Of a DNA stretch of 64,000 nt, positions 1 through 7,378 are shown piece by piece. The DNA lies in assembly GCF_014205295.1 (NCBI RefSeq), contig NZ_JACHNF010000001.1, forward strand, positions 7,192,001 to 7,256,000, read 5' to 3'. The notes beneath the pieces were generated by a model, which saw nothing but the letters and a program-made list of their open reading frames with translations, was not told the DNA's origin and made no database searches. Each line of letters starts with the position of its first letter. Position 1 is the first letter of the stretch. The stretch comes from Kribbella solani. Its GTDB lineage: Bacteria; Actinomycetota; Actinomycetes; Propionibacteriales; Kribbellaceae. The position numbers and the translations under genes are program-made.

Positions 1-494
1 GACAGCTGCTTGGTGTACATCAGGTTGGCGCTGTCGTCGTTGCGGACGAGTTCGCCGGGCGGTACGGGGCGGTTGTCGTACATCAGGCCCTTGCCGTCGG
101 GGATGTAGCCGCGACGGGCGTACATGCGCTGGGCGGTGCCGTAGTCGGCGTACAGGCCGACGCCGATGCCGACCACCGGGGATCGGGTGGCGACCAGTTC
201 CTCGGCGGCGTCCATCAGGGTGGTGCCGATGCCGCGCCGACGGTACGGCGGGAGGACGTTGAAGTCCTGGATCTCGGGCATCACCTGGAAGTACGGCGAC
301 ACCCAGCGCACCGTCACGTACCCGGCGAACACGTCGTCGACCGTCGCGACCAGTACGTCCCGGTCGCCGGCTTCCTGCTCGGCGAGGTACCGGCGGTACT
401 GGCTCGCGGGTTTGTCCCAGCCCAACGCGGCGAAGGCGGCGGCGAGCACCGGCGGATCGTCGGCGTGCAAGGGGCGGATCGCAGGTCCGGACAT
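1..494 (-). CDS. GNAT-family N-acetyltransferase (3' end cut by window edge)
   Basis: Reading leftward from the ATG at 494 gives about 164 codons before the window ends. The centre carries the acetyl-CoA binding signature of GNAT enzymes, with an R-R-R-G-I-G-T motif after a VLPPYRRRG segment, followed by a helix ending MYARRGYIPDG, which is the usual last strand region. GNAT proteins move an acetyl group from acetyl-CoA to an amine; the substrate cannot be read here. The gene is divergent from the DinB-like gene at 584, and the 89 bp between them hold a perfect inverted repeat (541-563). Only a few residues are likely missing. Confidence 0.85.
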   Translation of the reverse strand, partial: MSGPAIRPLHADDPPVLAAAFAALGWDKPASQYRRYLAEQEAGDRDVLVATVDDVFAGYVTVRWVSPYFQVMPEIQDFNVLPPYRRRGIGTTLMDAAEELVATRSPVVGIGVGLYADYGTAQRMYARRGYIPDGKGLMYDNRPVPPGELVRNDDSANLMYTKQL

Positions 495-540
495 GCCCGA
501 CAGCCTGCTGTGCGGACGGTGACGGCGCAAACGAGTTTAG

Positions 541-563
541 TAGCGGTCAAAACCTGACCGCTA
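541..563. promoter_or_regulatory. Perfect inverted repeat between divergent genes, candidate operator
   Basis: Nine-base arms, TAGCGGTCA and TGACCGCTA, are separated by AAACC. The repeat sits 21 bp before the DinB-like start and 47 bp before the GNAT start, where a repressor could control both. No regulator gene is adjacent, so the binding protein is unknown. Confidence 0.5.
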
Positions 564-583
564 TATCTTCTAGAGTTCTGGGC

Positions 584-1099
584 ATGACGAACAATCCGGT
601 AAGTGGTGAGCGGGCCGACCTGCTCGAGTTCCTGGGCAAGCACCGGCACTTCCTGCGGCACACCGCGCAGGGTCTGACCGACGAGCAGGCGAGTACGCGC
701 TCGACGGCGAGCGAACTGACGATCGGCGGCGTGATCAAGCACGTGTCGGCGACCGAAGCACACTGGGCCGGCTTCGCGCAGGGCAAGGGCGGCAACCTGC
801 CGACCGAGTACACGCCGGAGGTGATCGCCGCCTGGCAGGACCAGTTCCGCCTGGTCGAGGGCGAGACGCTGGCCGACGTACTCGCCGAGTACGAGAAGGT
901 GGCCGCGGCGACCGACGAGTTGGTTCGTACGCTCGACCTCGACGTCAGCTTCGAGCTCCCGTCCGCCCCGTGGCAGCCGCCGGGCGTGTTCTGGACCGTA
1001 CGCCGCGTCTTCTTCCACATCGCTGCCGAAACCGCCCAGCACTCCGGCCACGCCGACATCATCCGCGAAACCATCGACGGCCAAAAAACCATGGGCTGA
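584..1099 (+). CDS. DinB / mycothiol-dependent maleylpyruvate isomerase-like protein (DUF664-type)
   Basis: A 171-residue four-helix-bundle type protein. It opens with RADLLEFLGKHRHFLRHTAQGLTDEQA, typical of the actinobacterial DinB_2/DUF664 group, and has the family's metal-ligand histidines: one in the VIKHVSATE stretch near residue 50 and a second pair in the RVFFHIAAETAQHSGH region near residues 145-155, ending with HADIIRETIDG. Members use a three-histidine metal site, and many act on bacillithiol or mycothiol conjugates. The exact substrate is not known. The ATG at 584 is used; no strong ribosome site is visible. A large hairpin follows at 1137-1206. Confidence 0.85.
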   Translation: MTNNPVSGERADLLEFLGKHRHFLRHTAQGLTDEQASTRSTASELTIGGVIKHVSATEAHWAGFAQGKGGNLPTEYTPEVIAAWQDQFRLVEGETLADVLAEYEKVAAATDELVRTLDLDVSFELPSAPWQPPGVFWTVRRVFFHIAAETAQHSGHADIIRETIDGQKTMG

Positions 1100-1136
1100 C
1101 CCCGGCCGACCCGAACCCCGCGCCCCCAACCCGAAC

Positions 1137-1206
1137 GGATCTCCACCGGCGTTGAGGGTTCTCCATCGGCACACCAGTAGAGAACCCTCAACACCAGTGG
1201 ATATCC
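1137..1206. repeat. Long imperfect inverted repeat (27-base arms), possible terminator or palindromic element
   Basis: Arms at 1137-1163 and 1180-1206 match at 24 of 27 positions, including a perfect 13-base core (GTTGAGGGTTCTC against GAGAACCCTCAAC), with a 16-base loop. There is no T-tract. It lies 38 bp after the DinB-like stop and could end transcription or be a dispersed palindromic element. Confidence 0.55.
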
Positions 1207-1265
1207 GTCTGTTGGGGGAACTGCTTCCGGGGGAGTGGGGCCGCGGGAGTCTGTGGTGGTGGGGG

Positions 1266-1474
1266 GCGTTGGCGGGTCGCGAGGAACGTGGGGTGCGGCG
1301 CGCGGTGGAATGGCGTTGCCGGGCTTTAGGAAGCCGGGGTCGCGTGGCATTGGAGGGTTGTGGGGCAGCCGGGGTGCGGCGGGGTGTTAGTGGGTTGTGA
1401 GGAAGTTGGGGTGGGGGAGTTTGGGGTGGGGGTGGGGTGGCGTTAGCGGGTTGCGAGAAGGCTGGTGTGGGGGG
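1266..1474. repeat. Five degenerate copies of a ~33-bp G-rich unit in an intergenic stretch
   Basis: The gap from 1207 to 1526 has no credible gene. It holds five related units starting near 1266, 1313, 1347, 1384 and 1440. Each resembles GCGTTAGCGGGTTGCGAGG followed by a purine run and GGGGTG. Spacing is 34 to 56 bp. Open frames on the minus strand here only translate the repeat into Pro/Ala-rich text. Confidence 0.45.
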
Positions 1475-1526
1475 ATCCGGGCGCTGAAGATGGGCTGGTG
1501 ATCGGAGCGGATGCTGGGGTGTCGAG

Positions 1527-2672
1527 GTGATCGGCGGGTTCGTCGTCGAGGGTGCGCTGATCGGCGCCGCGGGCTGCGCGGTCTGGGAGGTGGCGGTCCG
1601 CGCTCGGCGGTGGGTCCGAAGCACCCGGCGGCTCAGCCGGCTCGCGCGCTACCTGGAGCACACCAGTCATTCGTTGCGCGAGGTCGCGTTGAGCATCTGG
1701 AAGTCGACTGATCCGTCGATGCGTCAGGTCGCGCACGCGATGCTCGACCTGACCGCGGAGTTCGAAACCGCCGCGGCCCGCTGCCGGTCCCGAACCTGGC
1801 GTCCACAGCGCGCGCACCGTCACCATCTGAACAACCTGATGACGGCGGCCCAGGTGCTGCGCCGTACCGCCCACAGCCCCCAACTCGACCGCACCACCGA
1901 CGGCGCCGCCCTGCACCTGATCGCCGACAGCCTCCGCCGCACAACCACCCTCGGCTTCGCCATCGAACCCCCAACCCGAGGCCCGGCCACCCCCCTCCAT
2001 CCCAACCCAGCCAACACACCAACCTGGACCAACCCACCCCCGCCAACCAACCCCCACCCCACCCGAAACACCCCACCCACCCCGGGTCACGACCCCCACC
2101 CCCGACCCGCCACAGACCTGACCCCCAGCACCTCCCACACCCCAGCCGCGAGCCCAACCCGCGACGCTCACCCAAGCCCCGATGCGTACCCAACCCACGG
2201 CGCGGCCGTGCAACCCGACGCGCACGTGACCCCCGGCGCGGACCCGAGTCACGGTGCGTACCCGACCCACAGCGCGGACGTGCGACCCGACGCGCACGTG
2301 ACCCCCGGCGCGGACCCGAGTCACGGCGGGTACCCGACTCGCAGCGCGGACCCGAGCCGGGGTGGGTACCCGAGGTCTGGTGTGGTTCCCGACTCGGCGG
2401 GTGTGGCGGCGGCGCTCTCGTTGACGGACCTGGCCAACCTCCGGACCGCGCAGATCGCCGAGCGCATCACCGCCGGCCTGACCGCGCCCCACGCCACCGT
2501 CGAATCCCGCTCGACCGCGCCCCATGCCCCGGCCAATCCCCGCTCGACAGAGCCCCGCGCCGCGGCCAAATCCCGTCTGTCCGCGCCCCGCGCCGCGGTT
2601 AAGCCCGGCCGGCCGCCAACCGCCCGCCCCCGCGGCACCACCACACCAACCTCCCACGGCCGCGACCTCTGA
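1527..2672 (+). CDS. Hypothetical membrane-anchored protein with Pro/Thr/His/Asp-rich repeat tail
   Basis: Not recognised as a known family. The GTG start at 1527 gives 381 residues. Residues 1-25 are hydrophobic (IGGFVVEGALIGAAGCAVW), then a basic stretch and a helical segment to about 140 (ARYLEHTSHSLREVALSIWK). The rest is low complexity, with a tandem unit of 24 residues (PDAHVTPGADPSHG type) coded by a 72-bp DNA repeat, and a Ser/Ala/Pro/Arg-rich end. This suggests a short membrane anchor, a small folded region and an extended tail. The opposite strand is also open for a long way but reads only as Gly/Arg/Val-rich repeats, so I prefer this strand. The start is uncertain because the ribosome site is weak. 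Confidence 0.5.
   Translation: MIGGFVVEGALIGAAGCAVWEVAVRARRWVRSTRRLSRLARYLEHTSHSLREVALSIWKSTDPSMRQVAHAMLDLTAEFETAAARCRSRTWRPQRAHRHHLNNLMTAAQVLRRTAHSPQLDRTTDGAALHLIADSLRRTTTLGFAIEPPTRGPATPLHPNPANTPTWTNPPPPTNPHPTRNTPPTPGHDPHPRPATDLTPSTSHTPAASPTRDAHPSPDAYPTHGAAVQPDAHVTPGADPSHGAYPTHSADVRPDAHVTPGADPSHGGYPTRSADPSRGGYPRSGVVPDSAGVAAALSLTDLANLRTAQIAERITAGLTAPHATVESRSTAPHAPANPRSTEPRAAAKSRLSAPRAAVKPGRPPTARPRGTTTPTSHGRDL
2216..2359. repeat. Two 72-bp tandem repeats within the hypothetical gene
   Basis: Copy one runs 2216-2287 and copy two 2288-2359. The first 39 bases are identical, with divergence later. A shorter degenerate unit follows. Such an array can change length by slippage without breaking the frame, because 72 is a multiple of three. 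Confidence 0.7.
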
Positions 2673-2800
2673 GCCCCAGACCCGCAGTCCGGCCGGGTGC
2701 CTCGCCGGCTGAGCCCACCCCACCCCACCCGCCCGGCGCGGAGCTCCGGTCGGTGGCTGTGGGCCCGTACATCGAACGCGGCACCTGCGCGTACGGTCTG

Positions 2801-3160
2801 CTACTGGGCGCGGCGGCGTGGCGCCTGGAAGCGGTGGACTTCTTGGGGCCAGCCGCAGGCGGTTGCGATTTTGCCGGCCCAGAGTCGCGCTGCCGCCTCG
2901 TCCGCGACGTCGACGACCGCGAATCCGCCGAGGTGTTCCTTGGATTCGGCGTACGGGCCGTCGCTGAACAGTGGCGTGCCGCTCGAGGCGTCGACGCTCA
3001 CCACCGGCGCGTCCGGGTCCAGTCCGCCGGTGAAGATCAGCACCCCGGCCGCCTCCATCTCCGTCCGCAGCGCGGTCACCCGCCGCCCCGCCTGCTCGAA
3101 TTCCGCGTCGGTCAGATCCGGTACCCAGCTCTGATCGAACGCGATGAGGTACTCAGCCAT
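2801..3160 (-). CDS. YCII-related (DGPF domain) protein
   Basis: A 119-residue protein with the diagnostic DGPYAESKEHLGGFAVVDV segment of the YCII/DGPF family around residues 67-86 and an N-terminal MAEYLIAFDQ strand. Family members are small dimeric ferredoxin-like folds, often encoded beside ECF sigma factors; their biochemical role is mostly unknown. Here no sigma factor is adjacent. The ATG at 3160 has a good ribosome site (AGGAG, six bases upstream). It is divergent from the pyrophosphatase-like gene at 3286. Confidence 0.88.
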   Translation of the reverse strand: MAEYLIAFDQSWVPDLTDAEFEQAGRRVTALRTEMEAAGVLIFTGGLDPDAPVVSVDASSGTPLFSDGPYAESKEHLGGFAVVDVADEAAARLWAGKIATACGWPQEVHRFQAPRRRAQ

Positions 3161-3285
3161 CTCGTCTCCTCAATCCGGGGCGGCCCCAAAGCCCACCCTC
3201 CACCATCACCACGAACCCCAACCCCACAATCCGACACCACCACCAACTTCCCGTACGGTGCGCACACACGCCGAACGGAGATCAC

Positions 3286-3594
3286 ATGTCCAAACTCGTC
3301 CGCGACCGCATCCCGGACCTGATCCGCGCGTCCGGCGCCGAGCCGATCACCCACCGGGCCACCGCACCCGAGTACACGCACCAACTCCGCGCCAAACTCC
3401 AGGAGGAGGTCGACGAGTTCCTGACCGCGGACCCGGCCGGCGCAGTCGAGGAGCTGGCCGACATCATCGAGGTCGTCTACGCCCTGGCCGCCGACCTGGG
3501 CGCCACCAGCGAGTCCTTGGACGCGACCCGCGCCACGAAAGCCGCCGAACGCGGTGCCTTCACCACCCGCACCATCTGGAGCGGCAACCGCTGA
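3286..3594 (+). CDS. MazG-like / phosphoribosyl-ATP pyrophosphohydrolase-like NTP pyrophosphatase
   Basis: A compact 102-residue all-alpha protein. MSKLVRDRIPDLI at the start and the acidic pair of motifs EEVDEF (near residue 43) and EELADIIEVV (near residue 57) form the Mg-binding E-x-x-E / E-x-x-D arrangement of this fold. Members hydrolyse nucleoside triphosphates, often as house-cleaning enzymes. It is too short to be a full MazG and is not next to his genes, so HisE itself is unlikely. The ATG at 3286 follows CGGAGATCAC. Confidence 0.82.
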   Translation: MSKLVRDRIPDLIRASGAEPITHRATAPEYTHQLRAKLQEEVDEFLTADPAGAVEELADIIEVVYALAADLGATSESLDATRATKAAERGAFTTRTIWSGNR

Positions 3595-3640
3595 CGCAAA
3601 TGGGAGGCACCAGGGGACTGGGTGGTGCCAGGATGCTGGC

Positions 3641-4396
3641 ATGGGTGTGCGGGCGTTGAGTTTCGGGTCGGTGGCGGAGGCGTACGAGCGGTACCGCCCT
3701 GGGTACCCGACCGAGCTTCTCGAGCTGGTGGTGGCGTACGCCGGCGCGCCGATCCGCACCGCGCTTGAGATCGGCGCCGGGACGGGCAAGGCGACGCGGC
3801 TTTTCGTACAGGGCGGGATCGCGGTCACGGCGACTGAACCGGACGCGGCCATGCTCGCGGAGTTGCGCAAACACCTGCCGAACGTCACCACCGTGCAGGC
3901 CGCGTTCGAGGACCTGCCGTTGGATTCGGCGTACGACCTGGTGTACTCGGCCGCCGCACTGCATTGGACGAACCCGGACGGGCGCTGGGACCGGATGGCC
4001 GCACTCGTCCGGCCGGGTGGTGTCTTCGCATCGTTCGGTGTGCCGATCCAGCTGGCCGCCCCGGACCTCACGGAGGCAGTACGCGCGGCCCGTGCCCCGT
4101 TCCTCGACGACGACGGCGTCCCATCACCCGACGGCACGCCCGCGGATCACCCGATGCAGTGGCCCGGCACCGAACTCCAGCAGTCCGAATGGTTCACCGA
4201 CGTCCGGCAGACGGTGATCCCCCGCCGAATCACGATGCCCGCCGCCGACTACATCGGCCAACTGTCGACAGTCTCGGCGTACGTACTCCTGAAGCCCGCC
4301 GACCGCGACGAGGTCTTCCGCCGAATCCTCCACGTCCTCCCGGAAACCGTCGAACTCAACGCCGAAGTCCAAGCCCACCTGGCCCACCGCCGCTAA
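3641..4396 (+). CDS. Class I SAM-dependent methyltransferase
   Basis: 251 residues from the ATG at 3641. The order of motifs is that of the Methyltransf_11 type: SFGSVAEAYERYRPGYP at the start, SAM-binding motif I as ALEIGAGTGKATR near residue 42, an acidic end to the next strand (TATEPDAAML), and DLVYSAAALHW as motif IV. The acceptor substrate is not evident. An in-frame start at 3554 would overlap the upstream gene and adds residues with no motif, so 3641 is preferred. It converges on msrA. Confidence 0.88.
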   Translation: MGVRALSFGSVAEAYERYRPGYPTELLELVVAYAGAPIRTALEIGAGTGKATRLFVQGGIAVTATEPDAAMLAELRKHLPNVTTVQAAFEDLPLDSAYDLVYSAAALHWTNPDGRWDRMAALVRPGGVFASFGVPIQLAAPDLTEAVRAARAPFLDDDGVPSPDGTPADHPMQWPGTELQQSEWFTDVRQTVIPRRITMPAADYIGQLSTVSAYVLLKPADRDEVFRRILHVLPETVELNAEVQAHLAHRR

Positions 4397-4422
4397 CCAG
4401 CGCGTACGGCAGCGCCCCAAGC

Positions 4423-5073
4423 TCAGCCCTGTTGGTCGGCCGGAAACGGTGCGCCGGTGTTGCTGTGGCAGCGGTAGCCGTTGGGGTTCTTGTGGAGGTA
4501 CTGCTGGTGATAGGCCTCCGCGTAGTAGAACGTGGTGGCGGGGGCTATTTCGGTGGTGATGTCGTCGTAGCCGAGGGGTTTGATGACGGGGGCGTACAGG
4601 TCGCGGGTGCGTTCGGCCTCGGTGCGCTGGGCGTCGGTGGTGTAGTAGATCGCGGAGCGGTACTGGGAGCCGAGGTCGTTGCCCTGGCGCATGCCCTGGG
4701 TCGGGTCGTGGGTTTCCCAGAAGACTTTGAGCAGGTCGGTGAAGGTGGTCTTGCTGGGGTCGTACACGATCCGGACCGCTTCGGCGTGGCCGGTGCGGCC
4801 GGTGCAGACTTCCTCGTACGTCGGGTTCGGGGTATAACCGCCCGCATACCCGACGGCGGTGGTGTACACCCCGGGCAGTTGCCAGAAGATCTCCTCGGTA
4901 CCCCAGAAACATCCCGTTCCGAACCAGACTTCCTCGAAGCCCTCAGGTGCGGCGGCGGTCTGCGGGGTGTGCAGGACGATGTTGTCGTCGGGTACGGCGA
5001 AGCCGGGCGTGTCCCGTCCGGGCAGGGCGGCCGACGGCTCGACCATGGCGGTGTTGCGGGTGAAGAACGACAT
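4423..5073 (-). CDS. msrA: Peptide-methionine (S)-S-oxide reductase MsrA
   Basis: 216 residues. MsrA reduces the S form of methionine sulfoxide in proteins and free methionine, repairing oxidative damage. The catalytic cysteine is Cys55 in the signature GTGCFWGTEE. The family segments AVGYAGGYTPNPTYEEVC, GHAEAVRIVYDP, QYRSAIYY and the C-terminal HQQYLHKNPNGY are all present. Resolving cysteines are expected near the C-terminus; one is seen in YRCHSNTG. The start at 5073 (MSFFTRNT) is chosen over 5112 because GAGAGG lies seven bases upstream. The N-terminal extension of about 45 residues is usual for actinobacterial forms. Confidence 0.95.
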   Translation of the reverse strand: MSFFTRNTAMVEPSAALPGRDTPGFAVPDDNIVLHTPQTAAAPEGFEEVWFGTGCFWGTEEIFWQLPGVYTTAVGYAGGYTPNPTYEEVCTGRTGHAEAVRIVYDPSKTTFTDLLKVFWETHDPTQGMRQGNDLGSQYRSAIYYTTDAQRTEAERTRDLYAPVIKPLGYDDITTEIAPATTFYYAEAYHQQYLHKNPNGYRCHSNTGAPFPADQQG

Positions 5074-5153
5074 TCTCACGCCTCTCGCAGTCTGACTCTC
5101 ATAGTCCCTCAACGCCCACGCCCAGGCGAACCTTCCCCGGCGCCCTTACGGCA

Positions 5154-6575
5154 TCAGGCGATCATCACCCCGGGCCGGGCCCCCCGCACGGAGGCGTACG
5201 ACTCCGCGACGCGCGCGACGCCTTCCCGGAGCGCGTCCACTTCGAGCGTGAACGGGAGCCGGACGAAGGATTCGAGGCCGCCGTCGGGGGAGAACCGGGA
5301 GCCGGCGACCAGCAACGCGCCGTTGCGCTGGGCGACGCCGACCAGGCTGGAGCCGACCGGCTCAGGCAGTTCGCACCAGAGCGAGAGCCCGCCGCCAGGC
5401 AACCGGAAGTTCCACGACGGAAGGTCCCGGGCGACCGCGTCAGCGAGTGCATCCCGCCGCTGCGCCAGCGCGGCCCGGCGCTCGGGCAGCAGCGTGGCGC
5501 GCTGCCGCAGCAGGTCCGCGACAACGAGCTGCTCCAGCACCGGGGCCCCGAGGTCCAACGACGCCCGGGCGTCCAGCACCCGCGCCACCAACGAGGACGG
5601 CACCCGCATCCACCCGATCCGCAGCCCGCCCCAGAACGACTTGCTCACCGATCCGACCGTGATCACCCCGTCCGGGTCGTACGACGCGAACGGCGGCGGC
5701 ATCTCCTGCCCGTCCAGCGACAGCTCGAACAGCGTCTCGTCCACGATCGCCGTCGTCCGGCTGCGCGCGAACGCGGCCGCGAGTTGCTGCCGATCCGCCG
5801 CCGGCAACAGGAAACCGGTCGGGTTCTGGAAGTCCGCGACCAGCCACGCCGCCCGCGGCGCCGTCTGCCGAATCGTTGCCTCCAGCAATGGAAGGTCCCA
5901 CCCACCGGGCGACATCGGTACGGCGACCACCCGGCAGCCGCTGCGCCGGATCGCGTCCACCGAGTTCGGGTGGGTCGGGCTCTCGGTCAGTACCCGATCG
6001 CCTATCTGGGTGAACGCCCGGACCGCGATCGACGTCGCCGCGAGCGCGCCGGCGGTGACGATGATCTGATCCGGCGAGGTCGGCAGGCCGCGTTCGCCGT
6101 ACGCCGCCGCGATCTCCGCCCGCAACACGGGCAGCCCCTGCGGGTGGTACCCAGGCGTCGTCAGGTGCACCGGCATCTCCGCGGCCGCCGACGCCACCGC
6201 CGTACTGATCCCCGGGATCGCGGACGGCGCCGCGCAGGTGAAGTCGTACAACCCGGCGGTGTCGATCCATGGCGCCTGGTGCCGCGCGAGCCTCGGCTCG
6301 ACCTTCGTCGGCAGCGCCGTGACGCTGCCCGAACCGCGCCGGCTGATCAGGTACCCGTTGTCCCGCAGCTCGCGGTACGCCGACGCGACCGTGGTCCGGC
6401 TGACCCCCAACGCGTCGGTCAGCTCGCGCTCACTCGGCAGCCGCGAACCGGGCATGATCCGCCCGTCCGCGATCAGCAGCCGGAGCCGTTCGGCCAGTAC
6501 GCGGTACGCCGGGCCGGTGCCGTCGGCCCAGTCACCGAGCAGACTGGACAAGGTGCTCGCGGGGAGATAGCGCAT
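5154..6575 (-). CDS. MocR-type GntR regulator with aminotransferase-like domain (YczR-like)
   Basis: 473 residues with two domains. Residues 22-85 are a GntR winged helix (RLPSERELTDALGVSRTTVASAYREL). The rest is a fold-type I PLP domain with DFQNPTG and the Schiff-base lysine at about 312 in SVSKSFWGG. MocR proteins sense PLP or related amino compounds and control a nearby gene. The divergent neighbour is a YczE-like membrane protein, which is a known MocR pairing (YczR/YczE). Candidate direct repeats lie in the 63-bp gap (6584-6613). The ATG at 6575 gives a natural N-terminus; longer open frames upstream are antisense to the neighbour. Confidence 0.9.
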   Translation of the reverse strand: MRYLPASTLSSLLGDWADGTGPAYRVLAERLRLLIADGRIMPGSRLPSERELTDALGVSRTTVASAYRELRDNGYLISRRGSGSVTALPTKVEPRLARHQAPWIDTAGLYDFTCAAPSAIPGISTAVASAAAEMPVHLTTPGYHPQGLPVLRAEIAAAYGERGLPTSPDQIIVTAGALAATSIAVRAFTQIGDRVLTESPTHPNSVDAIRRSGCRVVAVPMSPGGWDLPLLEATIRQTAPRAAWLVADFQNPTGFLLPAADRQQLAAAFARSRTTAIVDETLFELSLDGQEMPPPFASYDPDGVITVGSVSKSFWGGLRIGWMRVPSSLVARVLDARASLDLGAPVLEQLVVADLLRQRATLLPERRAALAQRRDALADAVARDLPSWNFRLPGGGLSLWCELPEPVGSSLVGVAQRNGALLVAGSRFSPDGGLESFVRLPFTLEVDALREGVARVAESYASVRGARPGVMIA

Positions 6576-6583
6576 GCAGTCCA

Positions 6584-6613
6584 CTATCGCGCAATTGGCT
6601 ATCGAACACCAGG
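6584..6613. promoter_or_regulatory. Candidate MocR direct-repeat operator
   Basis: Two 15-base units run back to back from 6584 and 6599, each starting CTATCG and ending GG; 10 of 15 positions match. MocR regulators are known to bind direct repeats in the gap shared with their target. The site lies in the 63-bp divergent spacer. Confidence 0.4.
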
Positions 6614-6638
6614 CCACTTGGCACCGACACTGGAGTAC

Positions 6639-7301
6639 GTGACCGCCACCTCCGCTGCCCCGTCGCGGCAGCTCGCGCCCATCAACCCGATTCAGCAGCT
6701 GAAAGCAGGCCACCTGCCGCGCCGCCTGGTCCAGCTGTACGTCGGCCTGACGCTGTACGGCGCCTCGATGGGCCTGATGATCCAGGGCAATCTCGGCCTG
6801 AACCCCTGGGACGTGTTCCACGTCGGCATCACCAAGCACCTCCCGCTCAGCTTCGGGACCGTCGTGATCGCGATCAGTTTCGTCGTCCTGCTCGCCTGGA
6901 TTCCGCTCCGGCAGTGGCCTGGCGTCGGTACGCTCAGCAACGCGATAGTGATCGGCCTGGTCGCGGACCTCACGCTGGCGACCGTCGGCCGGCCGGACGA
7001 GCTCTGGTTGCGGATCGTGTTCATGCTGGCCGGTGTCGTGGTCAACGCGCTGGCCGGCGCGATGTACATCGGCGCGCAGTTCGGCCCCGGGCCGCGCGAC
7101 GGGCTGATGACCGGCCTGGTACGCCGCACCGGGTTGAGCGTTCGCCTGGTGCGTACGTCGATCGAACTCACCGTACTCGCGACCGGTTTCCTGATGGGCG
7201 GATCGATCGGCGTCGGCACGGTCGTGTACGCGCTGTCGATCGGCCCGTTGGTCCACTACCTGCTGCCACTCTTCACGGTCCGGCTGAAGGGCCAAGCCTG
7301 A
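6639..7301 (+). CDS. YczE/YyaS/YitT-family integral membrane protein
   Basis: 220 residues from a GTG with TGGAG four bases upstream. After a short soluble N-terminus the protein has about five or six membrane segments, including LYVGLTLYGASMGLMIQ, VVIAISFVVLLAWI, IVFMLAGVVVNALAGAMYIG and IELTVLATGFLMGGSIGVG. The G-x-N-P-W-D-V-F-H and GPRDGLM segments are typical of the YczE group. The function of the family is unknown; it is often paired with a MocR regulator, as here. A strong hairpin at 7307-7347 ends the transcript. Confidence 0.85.
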   Translation: MTATSAAPSRQLAPINPIQQLKAGHLPRRLVQLYVGLTLYGASMGLMIQGNLGLNPWDVFHVGITKHLPLSFGTVVIAISFVVLLAWIPLRQWPGVGTLSNAIVIGLVADLTLATVGRPDELWLRIVFMLAGVVVNALAGAMYIGAQFGPGPRDGLMTGLVRRTGLSVRLVRTSIELTVLATGFLMGGSIGVGTVVYALSIGPLVHYLLPLFTVRLKGQA

Positions 7302-7306
7302 CAAAT

Positions 7307-7347
7307 GCGGCGGGCCCCCGGACCTGGTGTGTCCGGGGGCCCGCCGC
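7307..7347. terminator. Strong bidirectional terminator hairpin
   Basis: Perfect 16-base arms at 7307-7322 and 7332-7347 (GCGGCGGGCCCCCGGA and its complement) enclose a nine-base loop. It lies between the convergent ends of the YczE-like gene (7301) and the MMPL transporter (7379), so it can serve both. Confidence 0.85.
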
Positions 7348-7378
7348 TCTCGCAGGACCCCTCAGCCTGCGGGTCTTT

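Noticed and set aside
1443-2723. Minus-strand frame of 426 codons opposite the hypothetical gene
   Set aside because: It reads as Gly/Arg/Val-rich repeats without domains. Certainty is moderate, since the plus-strand gene is also low complexity.
5784-6638. Long upstream extension of the YczE-like frame
   Set aside because: It is antisense to the MocR gene and codes Arg-rich text; the GTG at 6639 gives the proper N-terminus.
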